Assembly: GCF_004000745.1 (NCBI RefSeq)
Contig: NZ_BILV01000014.1
Span: 33,193 to 97,192, forward strand
DNA from: Paenibacillus barengoltzii NBRC 101215
GTDB taxonomy: Bacteria; Bacillota; Bacilli; Paenibacillales; Paenibacillaceae
Reading direction: 5' to 3'
DNA length: 64,000 bases
The position numbers and the translations under genes were made by a program. Position 1 is the stretch's first letter. The number at the start of each line of letters is the position of its first letter. Below the pieces are notes generated by a model. It did no database searches, had not been told where the DNA came from, and worked only from the letters and a program-made list of their open reading frames with translations. Shown here piece by piece: positions 35,656 through 44,422 of this stretch.

Positions 35656-35925
35656 ATGCCATCCTTTCTGGAATCTCTCTACTACGGTCATCTCATCCCC
35701 GAGCAGATGGCCCCCAAAGACCCGCAATACCGCCAACTCAGCAACGCATTATCCGAAGCCAACAATGGCTTGGAGAGAGAAACGATCTGGTGAGGATTTT
35801 ACCAAATTGAGGCGCTAATCGACTTACAGCAGCAAATTCAAGAGATGGAGATGGCAGCCGCGTTCGCGCAGGGTTTTAGGTTGGGTGTGGGGTTGATGAT
35901 TGAGGTGCTGTTATTCGTGGAATGA
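35656..35925 (+). pseudogene. DUF6809-like small protein, disrupted by two compensating shifts
   Basis: One frame reads MPSFLESLYYGHLIPEQMAP, KDPQYRQLSNALSEANN and later EALIDLQQQIQEMEMAAAFA, QGFRLGVGLMIEVLLFVE, stop. Between them the frame hits a TGA, while the sense continues one base over as WREKRSGEDFTKL. One base gained near 35763-35770 and one lost near 35812 (TTGAGG for TTGGAGG) explain this. The whole resembles the roughly 90-residue DUF6809 proteins common in Paenibacillus, whose function is unknown. No ribosome site is seen before the ATG. Confidence 0.5.
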
Positions 35926-35948
35926 AAAGAGGGGGCAATTTGCCCCTC

Positions 35949-37195
35949 CTAAAACACCCACAACACCACCCACAACCCCAACAACGTCGCAAACAAAATC
36001 GGGATCGTCAGCACGATGTCAACTTTGAAATACGTGCCCCAGGAGATGCGGACGCCCTTCTTGGCGAGGACATGGAGCCAGACGAGAGTGGCGAGTGAGC
36101 CGATGGGTGTGATCTTCGGGCCGAGGTCGGTGCCGATGACGTTGGCGTAGATCAGTGACTCGCGGATCGTGCCGGAGGTGGCCGTGTCGGCGATGCCGAG
36201 TACGCCGGTCATGACGGCCGGCAGGTTGTTCATGATCGACGATAGGAACGCCGAGATGTAGCCCATAGCCATCGTGGATACGAATAGGCCTTGATCTGCC
36301 ACCGTTTGGAGGAGCTTGGCCAAGACTTCGGTCAGCCCGGCATTGCCGAGGCCGTACACGACAACGTACATCCCGATCGAGAAGACGACGATGTTCCATG
36401 GCGCGCCTTTCATGACGGCCTTCGTATCGACCGCTTGGCTTCGGCGGGCGATGGCCCAGAAGATCAAAGCCACGGTGTCGGCGAGCAAGGATACCGGAAG
36501 ATGAAGGAACTCGCTCACGAGGTAGCCGATCAACAGGACTCCCATCACCACCCAAGATATGCGGAACAGGCGCTGGTCTTTGATGGCCTCAGATGGTGCT
36601 TTCAGCTTGGACGGGTCATAGGTGCGAGGAATACCTTTGCGAAAATAAAGCAGCAGCACCGCCACCGTTGCCCCGAGCGAGAACAGGTTTGGAACAATCA
36701 TCCGAGCGGCATATTGCGCGAAGCCAATTCCGAAATAATCCGCTACACCGAGGTTCACCAGGTTGCTGACAACCAGCGGTAAAGAGGTAGTGTCCGCGAT
36801 AAACCCGCTCGCCATAATGAACGGGAAGATCATTTTCTCCTCAAAACTCAAATGGCGAACCATCGCCAGCACAATCGGCGTGAGGATTAAGGCTGCCCCA
36901 TCATTGGCAAAAAACGCCGAGACCACCGCCCCCAGCAAGCTGACGTAAATGAACATGCGGATGCCGCTGTTTTTTGCAGCCCGGGCCATTCGAACAAGCC
37001 GATCTCATCCAAGATCAGCGAAATGATGATGATTGCGATAAACGTTAGAGTGGCGTTCCACGTGATCTGCACGACTTCCCCCACATCGTCAAAGCCGACG
37101 ACGCCGGCAAGCAGCGCCAACACCGCACCGCCGCACGCGGACCACCCGATATTCAGCCCCTTCGGCTCAGTTTGTCCCCGATCCATCAACGACAA
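35949..37195 (-). pseudogene. arsB: arsenite efflux pump ArsB, frameshifted
   Basis: An ArsB-type membrane antiporter split over two frames. The 5' piece reads [20 protein letters not shown] ... [13 protein letters not shown]; the 3' piece continues [40 protein letters not shown] and runs about 340 residues to GLWVVLWVF. Compared with the family pattern EWAALHMARAAK, five codons plus one base (16 bases) are missing at about 36987-36991, where the repeated ATGG offers a deletion point. The N-terminus also lacks the usual first hydrophobic start. The 3' piece alone has ten or so helices but would be an incomplete pump. No arsR or arsC is nearby. Confidence 0.8.
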
Positions 37196-37228
37196 GTAAT
37201 AACATCGTATGACTTCCCCACTCTCGGC

Positions 37229-37257
37229 TTGTCACAAGGTGGCGGGTATTTTAAGAT
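37229..37257 (+). promoter_or_regulatory. promoter of the jetABCD operon
   Basis: TTGTCA (37229-37234), 17-base spacer, TAAGAT (37252-37257), 35 bases before the jetA start. Confidence 0.6.
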
Positions 37258-37292
37258 GAAAGTAGTTTTCTGAAAGGAACGGGGGGGCGAGA

Positions 37293-38969
37293 ATGGAGTC
37301 TCATTTGCCGGGGTTGCCGGTGCAATCGTTGCGCGGGATACCCGAGTTGAAGTATGTCAATGCTGACAACGTGGTTCGCTACCGGGCGATCATGCGTTTT
37401 TTCTATCAGGAGTATAAAAGACTGCGGTATTGGCTGAAGCCGGAAGACGTCTTTGAAGCGGTCAAGGCTTGGAACGTGTGGCCGGATTATACACTTGAAC
37501 TGTGCCAAGGCGACCTGGATCAATTGGTGGAGTGGCAAAACCTGACTGCCCGTCACGACGGTGGACGCTCCTCCACGCTGGAAGAGTATCTCAAAAAGAA
37601 GATGCAGTATTTGCTCCGCCCGTATTCCATCGAAATCGAACGGCTGCTGGAGACGCTGGAGAAGGTAACGGGGTATGGCGGTTCGCTGGAAGCTTCCTTA
37701 TTCGACACGATTGCGGATAAACTGTTTGACATTCGTAGCCAGGTCGGAGAACTGGAGCCGGACGCGGCGCTGGAGCTGTGGAACGTCTTGTACCGTTCGT
37801 TTGTTAACCTCCATGAAAATGCGGCGGACTATATCGCTAGCCTGCATACGGCTCGGGCGGAAGAGATGATGGTGACGGAAGCTTTCTTGATCTTTAAGGA
37901 AAAGTTGACCGATTACCTGCAAAATTTCGTACAGGCGCTACAGCGGAGCGCTTATAAAATCGAAGGTAATTTGCAGCGAATTAACGATTCGGTACGGGAT
38001 CTGTTTTTAGAGCAGGTCGTGGAAGGTGAGCTCCGAAAGCCGCGGCTGGAGGACGAACCGGATCGGGAGGAACTGCTGGAAGAACTTCGTCAAGGCTGGA
38101 CGAATATCCGGCGCTGGTTTGTGGGCGAGGGGGCTGCGCCCAGCGAGCTCACCTTGCTGGAGCGGGCGACGAAGGATGCGATTGCCCGTATTGTACGCAG
38201 CGCGATTCGTATTCAGGAACGGAAGCGTTCGGGACTAAGTCGCAAAAAGGAGCTAGAGCACTTGGCCCACTGGTTTGCTTCGATCGAAACGGTCGAGGAG
38301 GCGCACAGGTTGTCCGCATACGCTTTCGGATTGTTCCCGACGAGGCACTTGCAGGGCGAGGATCTGCGCGACTCGGACCGGGCGGACATGTCGTCCTGGG
38401 AGGAGCGGCCGATGGTGCGCATGCTGCGTTCGCGCAGCCGCAAGCGCGGAGAGCGTCAGCCGGCGGACGCGGTGCGTGACAACGAGCGGCGGAAGCAGCG
38501 GGAGCGGGAAGCGTTCAAACTGCGGCAGGCAGAGGAATGGCGGATGATCGCGGCGTTACTAGAGCGGAGCTCCGTCAAAGTGTCGGAGCTCGGGCCGGTG
38601 ACGGCCAAGGAGCGGCTACGGTTGCTGCAGTGGATCGGCCGGTGCATGACGACAGGAAATGGCCACTCGTTTGTTACGCCGGAAGGCGTGTTGATTCGGA
38701 TGAGCAATCCGCGTACGGCGGAGCGGACAATCTTGCACGCGGAAGACGGCGAGTTGGAAATGGCAAACTACGAGCTGCATTTTAGGCTGACGGAAGCGGC
38801 GAATGGCTTGGCCGTGGGAACAGCCGCAAAGCAGGGGGCAAACGGGGCCGATATTACCGCTGCGGAAGCGGCTGCGGCGGCCGATACGGCAGAAGTCGAG
38901 GGAGAAGCCGGATCAAGATTTGAATCGGAGGTCCGATCCGAAAACGAGGCGGAAAGGCAGGGGCGGTAG
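37293..38969 (+). CDS. jetA: Wadjet defence protein JetA, type II (DUF2397/TIGR02677)
   Basis: A 558-residue protein matching the TIGR02677 family, the kleisin-like (MukF-like) subunit of type II Wadjet. The start LRGIPELKYVNADNVVRYRA, IMRFFYQEYKRLRYWLKPED is the family's winged-helix opening; the middle is helical and the region 350-510 is charged. A C-terminal tail of about 45 residues is Ala/Glu-rich low complexity (ADITAAEAAAAADTAEVEGE) and looks like an addition. GGGGGG precedes the ATG. First of four genes in one direction; jetB starts on the next base after its stop. In the complex it bridges the SMC heads. Confidence 0.88.
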   Translation: MESHLPGLPVQSLRGIPELKYVNADNVVRYRAIMRFFYQEYKRLRYWLKPEDVFEAVKAWNVWPDYTLELCQGDLDQLVEWQNLTARHDGGRSSTLEEYLKKKMQYLLRPYSIEIERLLETLEKVTGYGGSLEASLFDTIADKLFDIRSQVGELEPDAALELWNVLYRSFVNLHENAADYIASLHTARAEEMMVTEAFLIFKEKLTDYLQNFVQALQRSAYKIEGNLQRINDSVRDLFLEQVVEGELRKPRLEDEPDREELLEELRQGWTNIRRWFVGEGAAPSELTLLERATKDAIARIVRSAIRIQERKRSGLSRKKELEHLAHWFASIETVEEAHRLSAYAFGLFPTRHLQGEDLRDSDRADMSSWEERPMVRMLRSRSRKRGERQPADAVRDNERRKQREREAFKLRQAEEWRMIAALLERSSVKVSELGPVTAKERLRLLQWIGRCMTTGNGHSFVTPEGVLIRMSNPRTAERTILHAEDGELEMANYELHFRLTEAANGLAVGTAAKQGANGADITAAEAAAAADTAEVEGEAGSRFESEVRSENEAERQGR

Positions 38970-40178
38970 ATGGCTGGAGGTGCGCTCAAAAGACTAAGCA
39001 AACGGGGAATAAACGCCGAGCAGGCGGCCGAACGAAAGCGCGCGTGCATGCACGCGCTCTTGAACCGTCCGTGGGTTGCAAAGGAGGAAGACCCGGACTT
39101 GTATTTTGCCATCCGGGACCATTACGAGGAGCTGCGCGACTGGTTTATGGATAAGGCAGGTTTTCCGCTGATTATGACCCGGACAATCGCCAAGCTGGAC
39201 AAGACGCCTGTGAAGGCGCACCCGTGGATGGGTTTTCCTGAGTTTCGCGAAAAGCGGGACTACGTTTTTTTTACCTATGGACTGTGGTATTTGGAAGGAA
39301 AAACGGAGTTGGACCAGTTCCTGCTCACCGACATCGTGGAGGAAATCCGCGAGCAGATGCTGAGCGCGGGGCTGGAGGCCGACTGGCGGAATTACTATGA
39401 CCGCTTGTCGATGGCCAGAGCGCTGAAGAAGCTGCGGGCGCTTGGCGTGCTGCACAGCGTCGACGGCGATGAGGGCCAGTGGGCGCAGGACGCGGAGCGC
39501 AATGCATTGTACGAGTGTTCGCCTTTGGCCCGATATGTGCTTCGGCGCTTTCCGCGCGATTTGACGGGCTGCTCGCGGCTGGAGGAGTTGGAAGACCCCA
39601 TTCCGTACGCCGACACACAGGACGGGCAGTCGATGCGGCGGCGGCACCGGATATACCGCCGGCTGCTATTGGAGCCGGCGGTGGTGGACAGGCACTGGGA
39701 TGAGGAAGATTTGAATTATGTGCTGTGGCAGCGGCGGGCGATCATCGATCAACTGGAAAATATGCTCGGCTGGACCGGGCGGCGTTACCGGGAAGGGCTG
39801 TGGTTTTTCCATCCCGAGCTGACCGGCGAGAGCGAGCTGTTTCCGACGATGTCGGCCGCTTCGGATTTGGCGCTGCTGCTTGCGAGCGAAATCCGCAAGG
39901 AACTGGCGGAGGGAGGCGTATTGTACGTGGAGGACAACGGCACGGTCCGGTTGACCAAGGCGGATATCGAGACGCTTCTGTACAGGCTACAGCTTAAACA
40001 TAAAGAGTTTTGGAGCAAGGATCTTCGGGAAGCTGCCTCCCAGGAACTGGCGGAACTGTGTATGAACCATTTAGCCGAATGGGGGCTGGGAGAGTGGGAG
40101 GGCGAGACTTCGTTCCTGATCTCGCCCGTACTGGCTAGATGGAGTTCGGAATATGCAAATAACGATTTTGATACTTAG
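38970..40178 (+). CDS. jetB: Wadjet defence protein JetB, type II (DUF2398/TIGR02678)
   Basis: A 402-residue protein of the TIGR02678 family, the KITE-like (MukE-like) subunit that binds the kleisin JetA. Opening segment AERKRACMHALLNRPWVAKE and DPDLYFAIRDHYEELRDWF, followed by TRTIAKLDKTPVKAHPWMGF, YVFFTYGLWYLEGK, are as in the family; several predicted winged-helix parts follow, and no catalytic motif is expected. The ATG abuts the jetA stop, indicating coupling; GCAGGGGCGG acts as ribosome site. Confidence 0.86.
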   Translation: MAGGALKRLSKRGINAEQAAERKRACMHALLNRPWVAKEEDPDLYFAIRDHYEELRDWFMDKAGFPLIMTRTIAKLDKTPVKAHPWMGFPEFREKRDYVFFTYGLWYLEGKTELDQFLLTDIVEEIREQMLSAGLEADWRNYYDRLSMARALKKLRALGVLHSVDGDEGQWAQDAERNALYECSPLARYVLRRFPRDLTGCSRLEELEDPIPYADTQDGQSMRRRHRIYRRLLLEPAVVDRHWDEEDLNYVLWQRRAIIDQLENMLGWTGRRYREGLWFFHPELTGESELFPTMSAASDLALLLASEIRKELAEGGVLYVEDNGTVRLTKADIETLLYRLQLKHKEFWSKDLREAASQELAELCMNHLAEWGLGEWEGETSFLISPVLARWSSEYANNDFDT

Positions 40179-40216
40179 GTGTGATGGATCAACATCCAAA
40201 CGGGAGGATTTAACTG

Positions 40217-43200
40217 ATGGAACAGCAAATGGTGGAGCAGGAAAGCGGTCTGAGAGCGGACGGGGCTTCCGGTCAAGGCGGCCGAGCGGCCGCAAGGTGG
40301 CAGATGCATCGCGTCGGGATTTTGAATTTCTGGTATTACGATGAAGAGGAATTTCAACTCGAGGAAGGCCGGCTGATCTTGCGCGGCGCCAACGGGTCGG
40401 GCAAGTCGGTTACAATGCAAAGCTTCCTGCCGCTCGTGCTGGATGGCGACAAGCGGGCGCACCGGCTTGACCCGTTCGGTTCGCGGGACCGCCGCATCGA
40501 GTATTATTTGCTTGGCGAGGAGGACGGCGGTAAGACGGATACGACGGGCTACTTATGGATGGAATTCAAGCATGGTGCGACCGGAGCGTACAGAACGGTA
40601 GGCATCGGGCTGCGGGCGAGAAGAAACGCGGCCCAGGTGCAGTTCTGGGGGTTTTTGCTGGAGGATGGGCGGCGCATCGGGCGTGACTTCTGGCTTTACG
40701 ACCGTAATGGATGGCTGGAGGACGGCGTACGCATTCCTCTCGACCGCAAGGAACTGGAAGCGAAGGTGGGAACGGGCGGCCAGGTCGTTTTGGATCAGAA
40801 ATCGTATCAGGATATGGTGAACAAGCATATTTTCGGGTTCGCGGATACGGATGCTTATCAGGACTTGCTCCAACTCATGATTCAGTTGCGGAGTCCAAAG
40901 CTGTCCAAGGACTTCAAGCCGTCGGCGATCTATGAGATTCTCCATCAGGCGCTGCCGCCGTTGATGGAGGAGGAGCTGCGGCCGTTGTCAGAGGTGCTGG
41001 AGGACATGGACCAAATGACCGACCGGCTGGACGAACTGAAGCGGCATCGCGCCGAGATGGTGAAGCTGCAGGAGCGGTACGATTTTTACAACAAGCATGT
41101 GTTGTATACGAAATCTGAGGACATGTTGGAGGCCAAAGCTGCTTATGATGAAGTCGCTGCCAGAGTAAGAAGGTCCGAAGAGACGCTGGCGCAAGCGGAG
41201 GCGGAAAAGGCGGGGGCTGTGACAGAGCGCAGCGGCATCCAGAACCGGTTGCAGGAGATTGCCGTCGAGCGCGAATTGTTGGAGAAGCATGAAGCTATCG
41301 GCAAGCAACGGGAGTATGAGGCGGCCGCGGCGGCTTTGGCGGACACGGAAAAGCAGTTGGAACGCGCAAAGGAAAAAGCGGGCAAGGCCCGCATAAAGCA
41401 AGAGCAACTTGAGCGCGGGCTGCAGGAGGCCGAAGCCAAGCGGGACACCGCCGAACGGGAGCAACGGGAACTCCTGAACGAGTTGGAGGCGATTGCGGGC
41501 GACATGGAGTTTGCCGGGCATGTCGTATATCACCGGTATTGGACAGCGAACGTGCCGGTGGATGATCTGTGGAAAGAGGCGTGGCGAAAAGATCTGCGCA
41601 CGCATCGCGATGCTGTGGAACGGGGCCTGGCCAAGGCGGCGGAGGAAAAAATGGCGGCTGCGCTGGTCAAGGAAAGCGAAATCGAGTTGGGTGAAGCGAG
41701 CCGAGCGCGGGATGAGGCGGAGCGCGAGCGCGGCGAGCGGGATAAGCGGTTTGCTGACAGCAAGGAGGCGTTTAAGGACGAGATTGTCGCCTGGCAAAGC
41801 GGGCTACGGCAACTGCCTTTTAATGAGGAGGCGCTGCGCGAGACGTTTGGGGCGCTACGCGAGTACGGATTGGAGCAGACCTCGCTGGAGCCGGTGCGGG
41901 GGCCGCTGCTGGACCGGTACGAAGCGGCCCGGGATCGTTTGGTGGCCCGCCGGCTCGATATGGAGAAGCAGCGGAGGGATTTGTTGGCGGAGCGCTCGAG
42001 CTTGCAGGAAGAGAAGCGCGGCTGGGAGCAAAGTCGGGAGCCGGAACCCGGGCGCAGCACAGCACGTGCGAAATTCCGCGAAGCTAATGCAGAGCGAGGC
42101 GGGGCGCCGCTCTTCGCTGCGTGCGATTTCCGGCCGCACGTAGGCGATGACACCAAGGCGCGGATCGAGGAAGCGCTGGAGCGTTCGGGGTTGCTTGATG
42201 CCTGGCTGTCCCCGGACGGCCGGGTGCAGGAGTGTGGCAATGACGATGAAGAAGCCTGGATCGTACCTCGTCCGCAGGAATTCGGCTATACGCTGGCGGA
42301 CATGTTGGTTGCCGATCCACCAGAGGGAAGCGGGCTCACGGCCGCGGCGATCGATGCGGTACTGCGCAGCTTTTTGTGGGACGAGGAAGGCGGCCTACTG
42401 GATGACGGCGACTGGAGCGGCATGATCGCAGCCGACGGCTCTTACCGGCTTGGCCCGCTCGCCGGGAAGGCGGCGGTGAAGGAGCGGGCGGAGTATATCG
42501 GCAAGGAGACGCGCCGCCGTACCCGCATGATGGAAATTGCCCGGCTGGGCGAGGCGATCGCCAGATTGGACGCCGTGCTGCGAGAGCTGGACGAACGGCT
42601 TGCCGGTCAGGAGGCAGCGGAAAGGCAGTTGGCGGTAGAGCGTGAGCTTTTTCCCGGAGGGGCGGACCTGGCTGGAGCCCTGCGCGAACTACAGGCAGCG
42701 GATTATCGGCTGCAGGCTGCGGCCCGGCAGGAAGCGCAGGCCAATGAGCGGTTCAAGGCGAAGTCGGCGCAGTGGCGCGAACTGCAGCGAGAGTTGGTAG
42801 AGCTGACCGCGAACTGGACCCGGTTGAAACGCGAGCCGGATCTTGCGGCGGCGGTTAACGCCTTGCGCGATTATGAAGCGTCGCTTTCGGACCTGCATTC
42901 CGCCTGGCGGCAGTACAGGGACGCTCACGCGTCTTGGGAGCGGTTCAAGGATGAGTTGGACGCTTTGATCCTGGAACTGGAGGATGAAGAAGCACTGGCG
43001 GAAGAGCTCGGCGAGCGGCAGCGGGATCAGCGCGCTCAGGTGGATACGTTGCGGAGGCTGATCGAGGAGTTAGGGTTGGCCGATGTTGCGCGGAGGCTGG
43101 AGGAACTGAAGCGCGAGCAATCTGCGTTACTTGTCCGCGTCAAAGAACAGGAGCGGCTGCTCGATGCGGCCAAAGACAAGGCATCCCGGGCGGAAGCACA

Positions 43201-44422
43201 GCTGGTGCTGCTGCGGGAGCAGGCAGAAGTGCTGCACGTCGAGTTGGAACGAACGCTGGAGCAACTGCTAGCAGAGCTGCGCCAAGGTCTGGTTGACGAG
43301 TGGCGGAGCGTAGCGACTGAGGCGGATACAGCGAACGCGGCGAACTCGGGCGCAGCCACAACTCGGGCAGTTTTCCTGCAGGCCTCTGCCAAAGAAATTC
43401 TGCGGCAATACGAACCCTTGTTTACCGGGCGTAATGCCGAAAACATCGTTAACCGTTTGTTGGAGCAGTTTAATGCCGCGCGCATGCTGCTGACGGAGTA
43501 TGTGCTGGAGACGGTTGCGGATGAAACAACCGGACGTTTGTTGCTGCTTTCCATGCGTAACCCCCGCCAGCCGCTGCCGCCGCAGGCGTTGCTGGAAGAA
43601 CTCGAACAGCAGGAAGCGGAGCAAAGCGCTTTGTTAAGTGAGAAAGACCGCGAACTGTATGAGGAAATCATTCTCCGCAGTGTTGGCAAAGCGATCCGGC
43701 AGCGAATTCACCGTGCGGAGCAATGGGTGCGGGAAATGAACAAGCTAATGGAGGAGCGAGACACATCAAGCGGTCTTCGCTTGAAGCTTGAGTGGCAACC
43801 TAAAGTCGCGGCGGGGGAACAGCAACTCGATGTCTCCGACCTGGTCGAACTGTTGAAGCGGGATTCTCATAGGCTGCGCGAGGACGAAATCGACGCGATG
43901 ATCGAGCATTTTCGTGGGCAAATCGTCAGCGCAAAACAGGCAGCCCAGGAGGAGCAGGAATCGCTGCGTCAACATCTCTACCAAGTGCTAGATTATCGCA
44001 ACTGGTTCCAGTTTGAACTGAAATACAAAAAAGGTGAGCAGATTGGTTACCGTCCGCTCACCGATGCGCGCTTCAACGTGCTGAGCGGGGGCGAAAAGGC
44101 AATGGCCATGTATATTCCGCTGTTCGCCGCCACATGGTCGCGGTATTCCGACGCGAGAACCGACGCGCCGCGGCTTATTTCTCTTGACGAAGCGTTCGCG
44201 GGCGTGGATGAGGAGAACATGCGGGATATGTTCAAGCTGCTGACGGATATGGGCTTTGACTATATGATGACCTCCCAGGTGCTGTGGGGTTGCTACGATA
44301 CGGTTCCAAAGCTGGCGATTTATGAGATTTACCGGCCGAAGGACGTCGATTTCGTTACCTTGTTCCGCTACCGTTGGAATGGCAAAATCAAGGAATATAT
44401 AGAAAGCGGTGCAGAAGAATGA
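40217..44422 (+). CDS. jetC: Wadjet SMC-like ATPase JetC, type II (TIGR02680)
   Basis: A 1401-residue MukB/SMC-like ATPase. Walker A GANGSGKS at residues 57-64, long coiled-coil arms from about 290 to 1230 rich in Glu, Arg, Ala and Leu, ABC signature LSGGEKAMAMYIP at 1289, and Walker B LISLDEAFAG with Asp1324/Glu1325. All ATPase residues are present, so it should be active. It extrudes DNA loops to probe for small closed circles. GGGAGGAT sits eight bases before the ATG. jetD starts inside its stop codon (ATGA). No frameshift over 4.2 kb, which argues for selection in contrast to the decayed genes just upstream. Confidence 0.92.
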   Translation: MEQQMVEQESGLRADGASGQGGRAAARWQMHRVGILNFWYYDEEEFQLEEGRLILRGANGSGKSVTMQSFLPLVLDGDKRAHRLDPFGSRDRRIEYYLLGEEDGGKTDTTGYLWMEFKHGATGAYRTVGIGLRARRNAAQVQFWGFLLEDGRRIGRDFWLYDRNGWLEDGVRIPLDRKELEAKVGTGGQVVLDQKSYQDMVNKHIFGFADTDAYQDLLQLMIQLRSPKLSKDFKPSAIYEILHQALPPLMEEELRPLSEVLEDMDQMTDRLDELKRHRAEMVKLQERYDFYNKHVLYTKSEDMLEAKAAYDEVAARVRRSEETLAQAEAEKAGAVTERSGIQNRLQEIAVERELLEKHEAIGKQREYEAAAAALADTEKQLERAKEKAGKARIKQEQLERGLQEAEAKRDTAEREQRELLNELEAIAGDMEFAGHVVYHRYWTANVPVDDLWKEAWRKDLRTHRDAVERGLAKAAEEKMAAALVKESEIELGEASRARDEAERERGERDKRFADSKEAFKDEIVAWQSGLRQLPFNEEALRETFGALREYGLEQTSLEPVRGPLLDRYEAARDRLVARRLDMEKQRRDLLAERSSLQEEKRGWEQSREPEPGRSTARAKFREANAERGGAPLFAACDFRPHVGDDTKARIEEALERSGLLDAWLSPDGRVQECGNDDEEAWIVPRPQEFGYTLADMLVADPPEGSGLTAAAIDAVLRSFLWDEEGGLLDDGDWSGMIAADGSYRLGPLAGKAAVKERAEYIGKETRRRTRMMEIARLGEAIARLDAVLRELDERLAGQEAAERQLAVERELFPGGADLAGALRELQAADYRLQAAARQEAQANERFKAKSAQWRELQRELVELTANWTRLKREPDLAAAVNALRDYEASLSDLHSAWRQYRDAHASWERFKDELDALILELEDEEALAEELGERQRDQRAQVDTLRRLIEELGLADVARRLEELKREQSALLVRVKEQERLLDAAKDKASRAEAQLVLLREQAEVLHVELERTLEQLLAELRQGLVDEWRSVATEADTANAANSGAATTRAVFLQASAKEILRQYEPLFTGRNAENIVNRLLEQFNAARMLLTEYVLETVADETTGRLLLLSMRNPRQPLPPQALLEELEQQEAEQSALLSEKDRELYEEIILRSVGKAIRQRIHRAEQWVREMNKLMEERDTSSGLRLKLEWQPKVAAGEQQLDVSDLVELLKRDSHRLREDEIDAMIEHFRGQIVSAKQAAQEEQESLRQHLYQVLDYRNWFQFELKYKKGEQIGYRPLTDARFNVLSGGEKAMAMYIPLFAATWSRYSDARTDAPRLISLDEAFAGVDEENMRDMFKLLTDMGFDYMMTSQVLWGCYDTVPKLAIYEIYRPKDVDFVTLFRYRWNGKIKEYIESGAEE

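Noticed and set aside
35527..35736. N-terminal extension of MntA to 207 residues
   Set aside because: The extension is antisense to the DUF6809-like remnant and precedes the real ATG at 35526, where the family homology begins.
41530..42240. Several long frames on both strands inside jetC
   Set aside because: GC-rich coding sequence leaves few stops; compositions are Arg/Ser or Arg/Trp-rich and no domain is visible.
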